From Chloroflexota bacterium (GTDB taxonomy: Bacteria > Chloroflexota > Limnocylindria > Limnocylindrales > CSP1-4): a stretch of 7,263 nt of DNA. A program made the translations under genes and the position numbers. Positions 1-6,292 of this stretch are shown piece by piece. The DNA lies in assembly GCA_029858845.1 (NCBI GenBank), contig JAOUEG010000082.1, positions 1-7,263 on the forward strand, read 5' to 3'. The stretch's first letter is position 1. Every line of letters starts with the position of its first letter. The notes beneath the pieces are model-generated. The model saw only the letters and a program-made list of their open reading frames with translations. It ran no database searches and was not told where the DNA came from.

Positions 1-501
1 GACGGTCACCGGTTGACGCATGGTGGGACCCGCAGCGACGAGCTGGGCGATGTCCTCGCGGGTGAACTCGGCAAGCGCATGGTGGCCGCCCGCCTGGCCT
101 CCCATCAGGAGGCGCACGACGAACGCGCCCTCCTGCTCGAAGAAGAAGACGTCGCGCGGCTTCTGCTGGTCCATATACCGCCCGAGCACGCGGAAGGCCG
201 TCTCGTAGTAGCCGGCTTCGTGTGGCGGTGGCGGCACGCTGCGGCCGCGTCGGGCGGCGGCCTCGTCCATGAACCGGGCGATGTCCTCGTCCAGGAACGT
301 CAGGGTCTCCTTGGTCTGGGTGCCGACCGATTCGGACCAGGTCCCGCCGGCGGCCCCGGATACGACGAGTCCCTGCACGATGAATCCGTCCGGCGCCTCC
401 AGGAGCAGGACGTCCTTCATGCCGCGCTGGTCGAGGAACGCGCCGATGGAGCGGAAGACCTCCTCGAAGTCCTGGCGCGGGCTTCCCTCGTAGATCCGCA
501 T
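1..501 (-). CDS. Conserved-looking protein of unknown function with internal duplication (C-terminus beyond left edge)
   Basis: An open frame of 167 codons runs from an ATG at 501 off the left edge without a stop. The start is supported by a strong Shine-Dalgarno sequence, GGAGGGA at 511-517 with 9 bases to the ATG, and by a promoter candidate upstream. I do not recognise the family. There is no signal peptide or membrane segment, so it is probably cytoplasmic. The visible part holds two similar halves: residues 12-47 align without gaps to 99-134 (for example KDVLLLEAPDGFIV against RDVFFFEQEGAFVV), and DEDIARFMDE at 71-80 matches REDIAQLVAA at 148-157 after a gap of about ten residues. Each half looks like a helix, a beta hairpin and a second helix. 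A proline run near 90-93 separates them. It lies 139 bases downstream of the DUF1295 gene and probably forms its own transcription unit. Coding is convincing from codon usage and the start signals; the function is unknown. Confidence 0.8.
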   Translation of the reverse strand, partial: MRIYEGSPRQDFEEVFRSIGAFLDQRGMKDVLLLEAPDGFIVQGLVVSGAAGGTWSESVGTQTKETLTFLDEDIARFMDEAAARRGRSVPPPPHEAGYYETAFRVLGRYMDQQKPRDVFFFEQEGAFVVRLLMGGQAGGHHALAEFTREDIAQLVAAGPTMRQPVTV

Positions 502-510
502 GCGGACTGG

Positions 511-517
511 TCCCTCC
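511..517 (-). promoter_or_regulatory. Strong ribosome binding site fixing the start at 501
   Basis: On the minus strand the sequence reads GGAGGGA followed by 9 bases and ATG. This is close to the ideal anti-16S match and spacing, and it decides the start codon of the leftmost gene. Confidence 0.75.
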
Positions 518-524
518 GATCGAA

Positions 525-540
525 CACCGGCGCTCCGGTG
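525..540 (-). other. Small hairpin in the leader of the leftmost gene
   Basis: CACCGG and CCGGTG form a perfect 6-bp stem around a 4-base loop. It sits between the predicted transcription start (near 589) and the Shine-Dalgarno sequence at 511-517. No U-run follows, so it is not a typical intrinsic terminator. A role in mRNA folding is possible but unproven, since short perfect stems arise easily at this GC content. Confidence 0.3.
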
Positions 541-595
541 CGGTGGCCCGCGCTCCAACGCGGCGCTCGCCCATCCGGCCGACCCGGTGGCCCCG

Positions 596-624
596 AGTGT
601 ACCGAGCCACCCCTCCCCCAGCAA
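596..624 (-). promoter_or_regulatory. Housekeeping-type promoter for the leftmost gene
   Basis: On the minus strand a -35 element TTGCTG (619-624) is followed by exactly 17 bases and a -10 element TACACT (596-601). Both are near the sigma-70 consensus and the spacing is optimal. The predicted start near 589 would give a leader of about 88 bases ahead of the ATG at 501. The promoter lies just after the stop of the DUF1295 gene, indicating that the leftmost gene can be transcribed independently. Confidence 0.55.
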
Positions 625-640
625 GGTCCACTCGACCTCT

Positions 641-1417
641 TCAGTCGCCGCGCGGCGGCCGTGGGAAGAATGCACTCGTGCGTCGGACGTAGGCCTCGTA
701 CCCGGGTCTGCGCTCGCCGATGGTCCGCTCCAGCAGTGCGACACCGGAGATCCGCAGCAGCAGGAAGGACATGAGCAGCGGACCGATGACCGTCCACCAT
801 GCCCCGCTCGATGCGGCCACCAGGTACAGGCCCCACCAGACGCAGAAGTCACCGAAGTAGTTGGGGTGTCGCGTGTACCGCCACAGGCCGCGGTCCAGGA
901 CCTTGTCCCGATTGGCTGGGTCGCCCTTGAAGCGGACGAGCTGCAGGTCGCCGACGGACTCGAAGGCGAGCCCGACCCCCCACAGAACGAGGCCGCCGAG
1001 GTCCAGCGGCCCGAGATCCGTCGCCGGCTCCTGCGCACCCTGGACGGGCAGCGACACGACCCAGGCGAGGCCGGCCTGGAACAGGAAGACCACGAACAGG
1101 CTGACCCACCAGAAGGAGGGTCCGATCCGCTCGCGCATCCGAACGTAGCGGAAGTCCTCGCCCTTCCCGGCGTTCCGCCAGCCGAGGTAGATGGCCAGGC
1201 GAAGTCCCCAGATCGTCACCAGGGCGACCACGAGGAGGGAGCGTGCGGACGCCTCCGACGGACCGCCGAGTTGCAGCAGTGTCGCCCAGGCGATCGCGAC
1301 GAATGCCAGCCCCCAGACGGGGTCCACGATGGACGCGTCCCGGAGCGCGACGCTCACGAGCCACACGGCGACCATGAAGCCGGCCGCGACGACCAGGTTG
1401 GTGAGGTAGATCTCCAT
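641..1417 (-). CDS. DUF1295 / steroid 5-alpha-reductase-like integral membrane protein
   Basis: A 258-residue membrane protein of the DUF1295 family, related to steroid 5-alpha-reductase C-terminal domains and isoprenylcysteine methyltransferases. Family signatures are visible: DPVWG at 32-36, the central LWRYTRHPNYFGD at 178-190, and a C-terminal block with LLE at 228-230, ERRPGYEAY at 235-243 and FFP at 250-252. Hydrophobic segments lie near 5-24, 33-51, 60-79, 103-123, 139-153, 191-202 and 207-222. The length is normal for the family. In characterised relatives the RHPNY region is part of the NADPH-binding and catalytic site acting on a lipid or sterol double bond, but the substrate of most bacterial DUF1295 proteins is unknown and I assign none here. 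The ATG follows GGAGCAAGG at 1423-1431. It lies 27 bases after the psuG stop, so the two are probably cotranscribed; a functional link is not obvious. Confidence 0.9.
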   Translation of the reverse strand: MEIYLTNLVVAAGFMVAVWLVSVALRDASIVDPVWGLAFVAIAWATLLQLGGPSEASARSLLVVALVTIWGLRLAIYLGWRNAGKGEDFRYVRMRERIGPSFWWVSLFVVFLFQAGLAWVVSLPVQGAQEPATDLGPLDLGGLVLWGVGLAFESVGDLQLVRFKGDPANRDKVLDRGLWRYTRHPNYFGDFCVWWGLYLVAASSGAWWTVIGPLLMSFLLLRISGVALLERTIGERRPGYEAYVRRTSAFFPRPPRGD

Positions 1418-1422
1418 CGCCG

Positions 1423-1431
1423 CCTTGCTCC
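1423..1431 (-). promoter_or_regulatory. Ribosome binding site of the DUF1295 gene
   Basis: Minus-strand GGAGCAAGG lies in the 27-base gap after psuG. Its GGAG is 10 bases and its AAGG 5 bases from the ATG at 1417. This supports independent initiation of the second gene on a shared psuG transcript. Confidence 0.5.
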
Positions 1432-1444
1432 GTCGCCGCCGCGA

Positions 1445-2404
1445 TCAGTCGCTTGCGAGCAGCACGGCGAGGCGACCGGCCTGCCGGGCATCGTTGACGA
1501 TCAGGGCCGTGTTGGCGGCGATCGAGGCGCCGTCCGTGATCTCGGCGATCCGGGCCAGCAGCCACGGGGTCAGGGCCGGACCGCCGATGCCGGCGGCATC
1601 GGCGTCGGCGATGGCGCGGGCGACGGCCTCGCGCGCCACCGCATCGGGGAGGGCTCTGTCGCCCGGAACGGGAACCGCCACCAGGACGCCACTCCCCAGG
1701 CCGAGGCCGAGGTGCGTCCGGACCACCTCGGCGACCGCCGCCAGATCGGGCGCGGCGTACGGCGCCGGGATCCCGGACGACCGCGCGAAGAATCCCGGCA
1801 ACTCGTCCTGCCCGACCGAGATGACCGGCACGCCCTGGGTCTCGAGGTACTCTAGCGTCGCCGGCACGTCCAGGATCGCCTTCGGACCGGCGCACACGAC
1901 GACCATCGACGTCCGGCCCAGCTCCTGCAGGTCGGACGAGATGTCGAGGGTCGGGGCCGTCGACGATCCCGGGACTCCGAGGGCGCCGCGGTGGACGCCA
2001 CCGATCCCGCCCGTCGCGAACACGGTGATCCCGGCGGCGCGCGCGGCGATCATCGTGGCCGACACCGTCGTCGCCGCCCACCCGCCGTCGGCGAGTGCGA
2101 TGGCCAGCGACGGGCGCGCGGCCTTGCGCACGGAACCGGTCGGCGCGGTCGCCAGCGCCTCGAGCGCCTCGGGAGCGAGCCCGACGAGCAGCCGGCCACC
2201 GTGGATGGCGACCGTGGCAGGGACCGCCCCCGATTCGCGGATCGCCGCCTCCGAGTCGGATGCCACCTCCAGGTTCCTCGGGTACGGCAGACCGTGGCTG
2301 ATGAGCGTTGATTCGAGCGCCACGACCGGTCGGCCCTCGGCCAGCGCGTTGGCGACCTCGGAGCGGAGCAGCAGGCGGTCGGTCACGGATGGTGGGATGG
2401 TCAT
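1445..2404 (-). CDS. psuG: Pseudouridine-5'-phosphate glycosidase
   Basis: A 319-residue PsuG/IndA-family enzyme that cleaves the C-C glycosidic bond of pseudouridine 5'-phosphate to uracil and ribose 5-phosphate (the reverse reaction is also possible), in the cytoplasm with a divalent metal, usually Mn2+. The family signatures run in order: ESTLISHG at 31-38 (E31), K94 in the substrate region, ATTVSATM at 111-118, FATGGIGGVHRGA at 129-141, DISSDLQEL at 154-162, VVCAGPKAILD at 169-179, and ARIAEITDGASIAANTALIVNDA from 284 to 306 (two parts of one block). By alignment from memory to E. coli PsuG, the key residues Glu31, Lys93, Asp149, Lys166 and Asn289 correspond to E31, K94, D158, K175 and N298, all present. 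The offset shows about eight extra residues at 142-153. The ATG at 2404 is only 35 bases from the divergent S9 start, with no clear Shine-Dalgarno, so a leaderless mRNA is likely. The expected partner kinase is near 6354-7263. Confidence 0.96.
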   Translation of the reverse strand: MTIPPSVTDRLLLRSEVANALAEGRPVVALESTLISHGLPYPRNLEVASDSEAAIRESGAVPATVAIHGGRLLVGLAPEALEALATAPTGSVRKAARPSLAIALADGGWAATTVSATMIAARAAGITVFATGGIGGVHRGALGVPGSSTAPTLDISSDLQELGRTSMVVVCAGPKAILDVPATLEYLETQGVPVISVGQDELPGFFARSSGIPAPYAAPDLAAVAEVVRTHLGLGLGSGVLVAVPVPGDRALPDAVAREAVARAIADADAAGIGGPALTPWLLARIAEITDGASIAANTALIVNDARQAGRLAVLLASD

Positions 2405-2410
2405 GCGGTC

Positions 2411-2416
2411 AGGGTA
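2411..2416 (-). promoter_or_regulatory. Candidate -10 element for psuG (leaderless)
   Basis: Minus-strand TACCCT fits the TANNNT -10 pattern and ends 6 bases before the psuG ATG. That spacing would start the transcript at or beside the start codon. I see no TTGACA-like -35 at the right distance, so this is tentative. Confidence 0.4.
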
Positions 2417-2426
2417 GCGCCGCCGC

Positions 2427-2432
2427 TACCCT
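2427..2432 (+). promoter_or_regulatory. Candidate -10 element for the S9 peptidase gene (leaderless)
   Basis: TACCCT ends 7 bases before the ATG at 2440, the spacing expected of leaderless transcription in high-GC bacteria. It is the mirror image of the psuG element within the same palindrome. No convincing -35 is seen upstream and no Shine-Dalgarno fits in the gap. Confidence 0.4.
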
Positions 2433-2439
2433 GACGCCC

Positions 2440-4572
2440 ATGCCGGACGTGCGCCCGCTGACTCCCGCCGACATCCGTCGCCAGGTCTTCATCGAGGAGC
2501 TGGACCTCTCGTCCGACGGCCGGACGGCGGTCGTGATCCGGCGCCAGGCGCGCGGCCTCCACTACGTCAGCCACCTGTTCGCGGTCGCGCTCGACCGGGG
2601 ACGGGCGGCGCGCCCGCGTCGGCTGAGTGACGGGATGATCCGGGACGCCCGTCCATCCATCTCCCCGGATGGACGGACGATCGCGTTCACCCGGTCGGAC
2701 CCCGCCGGCGATGGCCCCTGTCGGCTGGTGACGATGTCGATCGACGGCGGGACGCCACGCATCCGCCCGAACCGCGGCCACGGAGCGGTCGGCGAGGTCG
2801 CCTGGTCTCCGGACGGTCGGCGCATCGCCTTCACGGCGACGGTCGATCCGCCACGCTTCCTGGTGGGGCCGACGGACGCCGTGGACCGGCAGGCTCGATC
2901 GGGTGCCCAGCAGGGAGAGCTCGGATCGGCGGCCACATATCGCGCCTCGCCGCGCGCGCGGCGGATGGAGCGCACGGATTGGCGCGGCGACGGCGAAGGG
3001 TTCCGGGACCGCTGGTCGCACCTGTTCGTCGTGGACGTCGCGCCTCGTGCCGCCGCCATCCAGGTGACCCGGGGGGACTGGGGTGTCAGCCACATCACCT
3101 GGCATCCGGACGGTCGGACGATCGCGTTCACGGCGGACCGCGGCCCGGAACCGGACCTGCGGCCTCGGACGACGATCTGGGCCGTGGACGTGGGCGACGC
3201 CGGCGGCACCGGCTGGGCCGAGACCGAACCGCGCGAGGTGATGGCACCGGGCGGTTGGGCGAATCATCCGGCCTGGTCCCCGGACGGCCGCTGGCTCGCG
3301 GCGATCGGCATCCTCGGGCCCGAGCCGCTGGACGACGTCATCCCGGGCCTGCTCCTCGGGCCGTCGGACGGGTCGCGCCCTCCCCACGCCCTCGCCCCCG
3401 AGCTGGACCGGCCGATCGGCAACTGGGCCGACACGGACCTGAACGGCTGGATGGTGGACGGGCGGGCCGGCCCATCCTGGATGGCCAAGGACACCGTGAT
3501 CGCGACGGTGTCGGACCGGGGCCGCTCCCTGCCGACCCGGTTCCGCATCGATCCCGCCGACGGACGGCCCATCGATCCGCCGCGACCGGCCGCACGCGAG
3601 GCCCACGGGCCATGGTCGGATGCCACGTCTCACGCTCTGGCCATCGCGCCGAGCGGCACCATCGCGGTCCTCGGGACCCTCGGGACGCGGGCCCAGGAAC
3701 TGATGGTCCTTGAGGCCGCTGCGGACGGGGAGCCGTCGTGGTCCACGCGCACGACGTTCGGATCACGCTGGCAGGCCCGCCATCCGATGCCGATCATGCG
3801 CCGCCTGGACGCGCCGGGCCCCGGCGGGCCGATCGAGACCTGGGTCGCCTCGCCGGCGGACAGCGGGGACGGTCCGCTGCCGACCATCGTGGACGTCCAT
3901 GGGGGACCGCTCGGCGCCTGGGCGCCCGCTCCGCACATGGAGGTCCTCCTGCTCGTGGCCGCGGGATACCGCGTGGTGCTGCCGAACATCCGGGGTTCGG
4001 CGACCTACGGTCGCGAATGGATCCGACCGCAGCTCGGCGACTGGGGGGGCGTGGATGCCGCCGACGTCCACGCGGCCGTTGACCATGTCCTTGCGCTGGG
4101 GCTGGCGGACCCAAACCGAGTCGGCGTCATGGGCCTCAGCTATGGCGGCTTCATGGTCAACTGGCTGGTGGGGACGACGGACCGGTTCGCGGCGGCCGTC
4201 TCGGAGAACGGGGTCACCAATCAGGTGTCCGACTGGGCCAATTCGGACGAGGGCCCGGAGTACGATCGTGCCGCGCTGATCGGGGATCCACTCTCGCCGG
4301 AAGGCATCGACAGGCTGTGGCGGCAGTCTCCGTTGCGCAACGTCGCGAACGTCCGGACGCCGCTGCTCATGCTCCAGGCCGGAGCCGATCTGCGCTGTCC
4401 CCCGCAGGACAACGAGCAGTTCTTCATCGCTCTGCGTCACCTGCGCCGCACGGTCGAGTACGTTCTCTACCCGGACGAGGCCCATGTCTACGGTTCGTCC
4501 GGGCGGGTGGATCGGCGGATCGACCGCAACGAGCGGATCATCGCCTGGTTCGATCGCTACCTCCGCCGTTGA
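2440..4572 (+). CDS. S9-family serine peptidase (prolyl oligopeptidase / acylaminoacyl-peptidase type)
   Basis: A 710-residue peptidase expected to cleave short peptides in the cytoplasm; there is no signal peptide. The N-terminal part (about 20-440) is a TolB/DPP-IV-like beta-propeller with PD40 blade motifs SISPDGRTIAF (73-83), AWSPDGRRIAF (121-131), TWHPDGRTIAF (220-230) and AWSPDGRWLA (278-287). It also has the family's DWRGDGEGF...HLFVVDV stretch (180-200). The C-terminal alpha/beta-hydrolase domain (about 450-710) has HGGP at 487-490 (oxyanion region), PNIRGSATYG at 515-524, the nucleophile elbow GLSYGG at 565-570 (S567), the acid D650 in GADLRCPP, and H682 in DEAH. The Ser-Asp-His triad is complete and the length is typical. 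The ATG at 2440 is chosen because everything upstream overlaps psuG, the family N-terminus begins here, and a -10 element sits 7 bases before it. It is divergent from psuG. The specificity (dipeptidyl, acylaminoacyl or oligopeptidase) cannot be read from the sequence. Confidence 0.95.
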   Translation: MPDVRPLTPADIRRQVFIEELDLSSDGRTAVVIRRQARGLHYVSHLFAVALDRGRAARPRRLSDGMIRDARPSISPDGRTIAFTRSDPAGDGPCRLVTMSIDGGTPRIRPNRGHGAVGEVAWSPDGRRIAFTATVDPPRFLVGPTDAVDRQARSGAQQGELGSAATYRASPRARRMERTDWRGDGEGFRDRWSHLFVVDVAPRAAAIQVTRGDWGVSHITWHPDGRTIAFTADRGPEPDLRPRTTIWAVDVGDAGGTGWAETEPREVMAPGGWANHPAWSPDGRWLAAIGILGPEPLDDVIPGLLLGPSDGSRPPHALAPELDRPIGNWADTDLNGWMVDGRAGPSWMAKDTVIATVSDRGRSLPTRFRIDPADGRPIDPPRPAAREAHGPWSDATSHALAIAPSGTIAVLGTLGTRAQELMVLEAAADGEPSWSTRTTFGSRWQARHPMPIMRRLDAPGPGGPIETWVASPADSGDGPLPTIVDVHGGPLGAWAPAPHMEVLLLVAAGYRVVLPNIRGSATYGREWIRPQLGDWGGVDAADVHAAVDHVLALGLADPNRVGVMGLSYGGFMVNWLVGTTDRFAAAVSENGVTNQVSDWANSDEGPEYDRAALIGDPLSPEGIDRLWRQSPLRNVANVRTPLLMLQAGADLRCPPQDNEQFFIALRHLRRTVEYVLYPDEAHVYGSSGRVDRRIDRNERIIAWFDRYLRR

Positions 4573-4628
4573 ACCGGCGCAAGCCGCGACGGGACGGTCG
4601 GCGATCGCGCCGGGAACGAACGGCCGGC

Positions 4629-4657
4629 TTGTTTCCACCCCGGCGCCCGGTCAGGAT
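4629..4657 (+). promoter_or_regulatory. Candidate promoter for the M14 carboxypeptidase gene
   Basis: TTGTTT (4629-4634), 17 bases, then CAGGAT (4652-4657) resembles a sigma-70-type promoter. The -10-like hexamer ends 6 bases before the GTG start, again a leaderless layout. The same bases also supply AGGA at 4653-4656, 7 bases from the GTG, which could instead be a Shine-Dalgarno on a transcript from the S9 gene. The sequence alone does not decide between them. Confidence 0.3.
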
Positions 4658-4663
4658 GCGCTC

Positions 4664-6289
4664 GTGAGCCGTCCCGCCCGCGATCCACGGTCCCTGGGCG
4701 TCGCCATCGCGATCGCGACCGCGATCCTGGCGATCGGGGCCGCGGCGACGCCCGGTTCGGCCGCCGCAGCCGATTTCCCCACCGGATACGAGGGATATCA
4801 CACGTACGCCGAGGTGGGGGCGGCGACAGCCGCAGTGGCGGCCGCGCATCCCGACATCGCCCAGCGGTTCTCGATCGGGCAGAGCTACCGGGGCCGTGAG
4901 CTGTGGGCGATGAAGATCTCGGACAACGTCGCCTCGGACGAGCCCGAGCCCGAGATCCTGTACGACGGCGGCCACCACGCCGACGAGCACATGGGTGTCG
5001 AGATGGCCCTCCGCATCATGCACTGGCTGGTGGAGGGCTACGGCCCGGACCCGCGGATCACGAAGATCGTCGATACCCGGGAGATCTGGATCGTGTTCAT
5101 GGTCAACCCCGACGGCGTCCAGCACGATATCCACGACGGCACGTTCCATTTCTGGCGCAAGAACCGCCAACCCACACCTGGGAGCACGAAGGTCGGCACG
5201 GACCTGAACCGGAACTACGGCTATCGCTGGGGCGGTGGCGGTCTGACCAGCAAGAACCCGGCGGCGATCACGTACCGCGGCCCGAGCGCCTTCTCCGCAC
5301 CGGAAACCCGGGCGATGCGGGATTTCCTGAAGAGCCGGGTCGTCGGCGGGACCCAGCAGATCAAGGCGCATATCACGTTCCATGAGTACGGCCGGCTCGT
5401 GATGTGGCCCTATGGCTACACGCTGAAGGACGTGCCCGGCGACATGACCCGCGACGATCATGCGGCGCTGGTCGCCATCGGCCGGAAGATGGCCGCAACG
5501 AGCGGCTACCGGGCGATGCAGGCAAGCGACAACTACGTCACCACCGGGACGACCCGCGATTACGCCTACGGCACGTACCGCATCTTCTCGTACACCTTCG
5601 AGCTGTCCACCAAGGACTACCCGGGCGACGGCAAGATCGCCGGTGAGACCGGACGCAACAAGGAGGCCATCCTGTACCTGGCCGAACGCGCGTGGTGTCC
5701 GCTCGGCGTCCTCGGTGCGACCGTGAAGGCCGCTCGCTGCGGTGCATTCGACGACGACCTCGAAGTCGCGCGCGGCTGGTCGGTAGATCCGGATGGGACC
5801 GACACGGCGCTGGCGGCCACGTCCGGCCGATTCAGTCGCTCGAATCCGGCCTCGACGTCAGCGAGCGGCCTCAAGCAGCTCGGCTCCGTCCCATCCGGCT
5901 CGCGCGCCCTCGTCACCGGCGCCAAGGCCGGCGCGTCGGCGGGATCCTACGATCTCGACGGACGAACGTCGGTTCGGTCCCGCGCATTCGCTCTGGCGGC
6001 CGGCTTGGGCCAGCGCCTCACGTTCCGGTACGTCTTCGCGCATTCGGCGGCGTCCACGGCCGACGACAGGCTCCGGGCGATGATCGAGGATGCCGACGGC
6101 ACGCTGACGACCGTGTTCACGCGATACGGCAAGGCGGCCGACGTCGACGGGGCATGGCGCACGGCCAGTGTCGCGCTCGACGCGTGGGCCGGCCGCACGA
6201 TCCGTGTCCGGTTCGAGGCGGTCGACGGCGGCCGCGGGAACCTGGTCGAGGCCGAGATCGACGACGTCAGGGTCACCCGCCCAGGCTGA
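4664..6289 (+). CDS. Secreted M14 zinc carboxypeptidase with C-terminal beta-sandwich domain
   Basis: A 541-residue exported metallocarboxypeptidase removing C-terminal residues from peptides outside the cell. The GTG start is chosen because it begins a clean signal peptide: an Arg-rich n-region (2-9), a hydrophobic core (11-28) and an Ala-rich site with likely cleavage after A36. The longer frame from 4484 would overlap the S9 gene and bury the signal. The catalytic domain (about 40-340) starts straight after the signal with no obvious propeptide. Active-site residues match carboxypeptidase A: zinc ligands H105 and E108 (HADE) and H240 (HEYG), substrate-binding R165 (WRKNR), N182-R183 (DLNRN), Y291, and catalytic E313 (TFELS); Y291 to E313 keeps the 22-residue spacing of Tyr248 to Glu270. 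The tail (about 359-541) begins CGAFDDD, includes DTALAATSGRF and ends EAEIDDVRV, like beta-sandwich domains on secreted bacterial peptidases. C345 and C359 are the only cysteines and may pair. It follows the S9 gene by 91 bases. Confidence 0.94.
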   Translation: MSRPARDPRSLGVAIAIATAILAIGAAATPGSAAAADFPTGYEGYHTYAEVGAATAAVAAAHPDIAQRFSIGQSYRGRELWAMKISDNVASDEPEPEILYDGGHHADEHMGVEMALRIMHWLVEGYGPDPRITKIVDTREIWIVFMVNPDGVQHDIHDGTFHFWRKNRQPTPGSTKVGTDLNRNYGYRWGGGGLTSKNPAAITYRGPSAFSAPETRAMRDFLKSRVVGGTQQIKAHITFHEYGRLVMWPYGYTLKDVPGDMTRDDHAALVAIGRKMAATSGYRAMQASDNYVTTGTTRDYAYGTYRIFSYTFELSTKDYPGDGKIAGETGRNKEAILYLAERAWCPLGVLGATVKAARCGAFDDDLEVARGWSVDPDGTDTALAATSGRFSRSNPASTSASGLKQLGSVPSGSRALVTGAKAGASAGSYDLDGRTSVRSRAFALAAGLGQRLTFRYVFAHSAASTADDRLRAMIEDADGTLTTVFTRYGKAADVDGAWRTASVALDAWAGRTIRVRFEAVDGGRGNLVEAEIDDVRVTRPG

Positions 6290-6292
6290 CGG

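Larger units (their letters stand above)
2408..2435. repeat. Perfect 12-bp inverted repeat between divergent start codons
   Basis: Positions 2408-2419 and 2424-2435 are exact reverse complements (GTCAGGGTAGCG / CGCTACCCTGAC) around a 4-base centre. They occupy 28 of the 35 bases separating the psuG and S9 ATG codons. Chance occurrence of 12 paired positions at one given site is very unlikely. The symmetry can be read as an operator for a dimeric regulator, or as two mirror-image -10 elements. Confidence 0.9.

Noticed and set aside
500..1855. 451-codon plus-strand frame
   Set aside because: It is antisense to the DUF1295 gene and psuG, has low-complexity Arg/Asp/Gly/Pro-rich composition and no family signature, and is a by-product of high GC.
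849..2081. 410-codon minus-strand frame overlapping psuG and DUF1295 in another frame
   Set aside because: Arg/Gly-rich shadow of two clearly recognised genes; a single protein could not replace both.
2308..2439. Upstream extension of the S9 peptidase by 44 codons from an ATG at 2308
   Set aside because: The extension lies antisense within the psuG start region and has no peptidase-like sequence. The ATG at 2440 begins the family N-terminus and has a -10 element at the right distance.
2674..3131. Repeated 17-base stretch CGGACGATCGCGTTCAC at about 2674 and 3115
   Set aside because: Both copies encode the PDGRTIAF blade motif of the beta-propeller, so the similarity reflects repeated protein blades and not a separate DNA element.
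2401..3633. 410-codon minus-strand frame antisense to the S9 peptidase
   Set aside because: Shadow frame with skewed Arg/Pro/Val/Asp content; the opposite strand has an intact beta-propeller with four PD40 motifs.
4574..4613. Possible terminator after the S9 gene (CCGGCGC pairing with GCGCCGG)
   Set aside because: The 7-bp arms are separated by 26 bases and no T-run follows. At this GC content such pairs are expected by chance.
3763..4638. 291-codon minus-strand frame antisense to the S9 catalytic domain
   Set aside because: It mirrors the conserved hydrolase domain and has no recognisable motif or start signals.
4484..4663. Upstream extension of the M14 carboxypeptidase by 60 codons from 4484
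   Set aside because: It overlaps the S9 coding end by 89 bases and puts the signal peptide in mid-chain. The GTG at 4664 gives a clean exported precursor.
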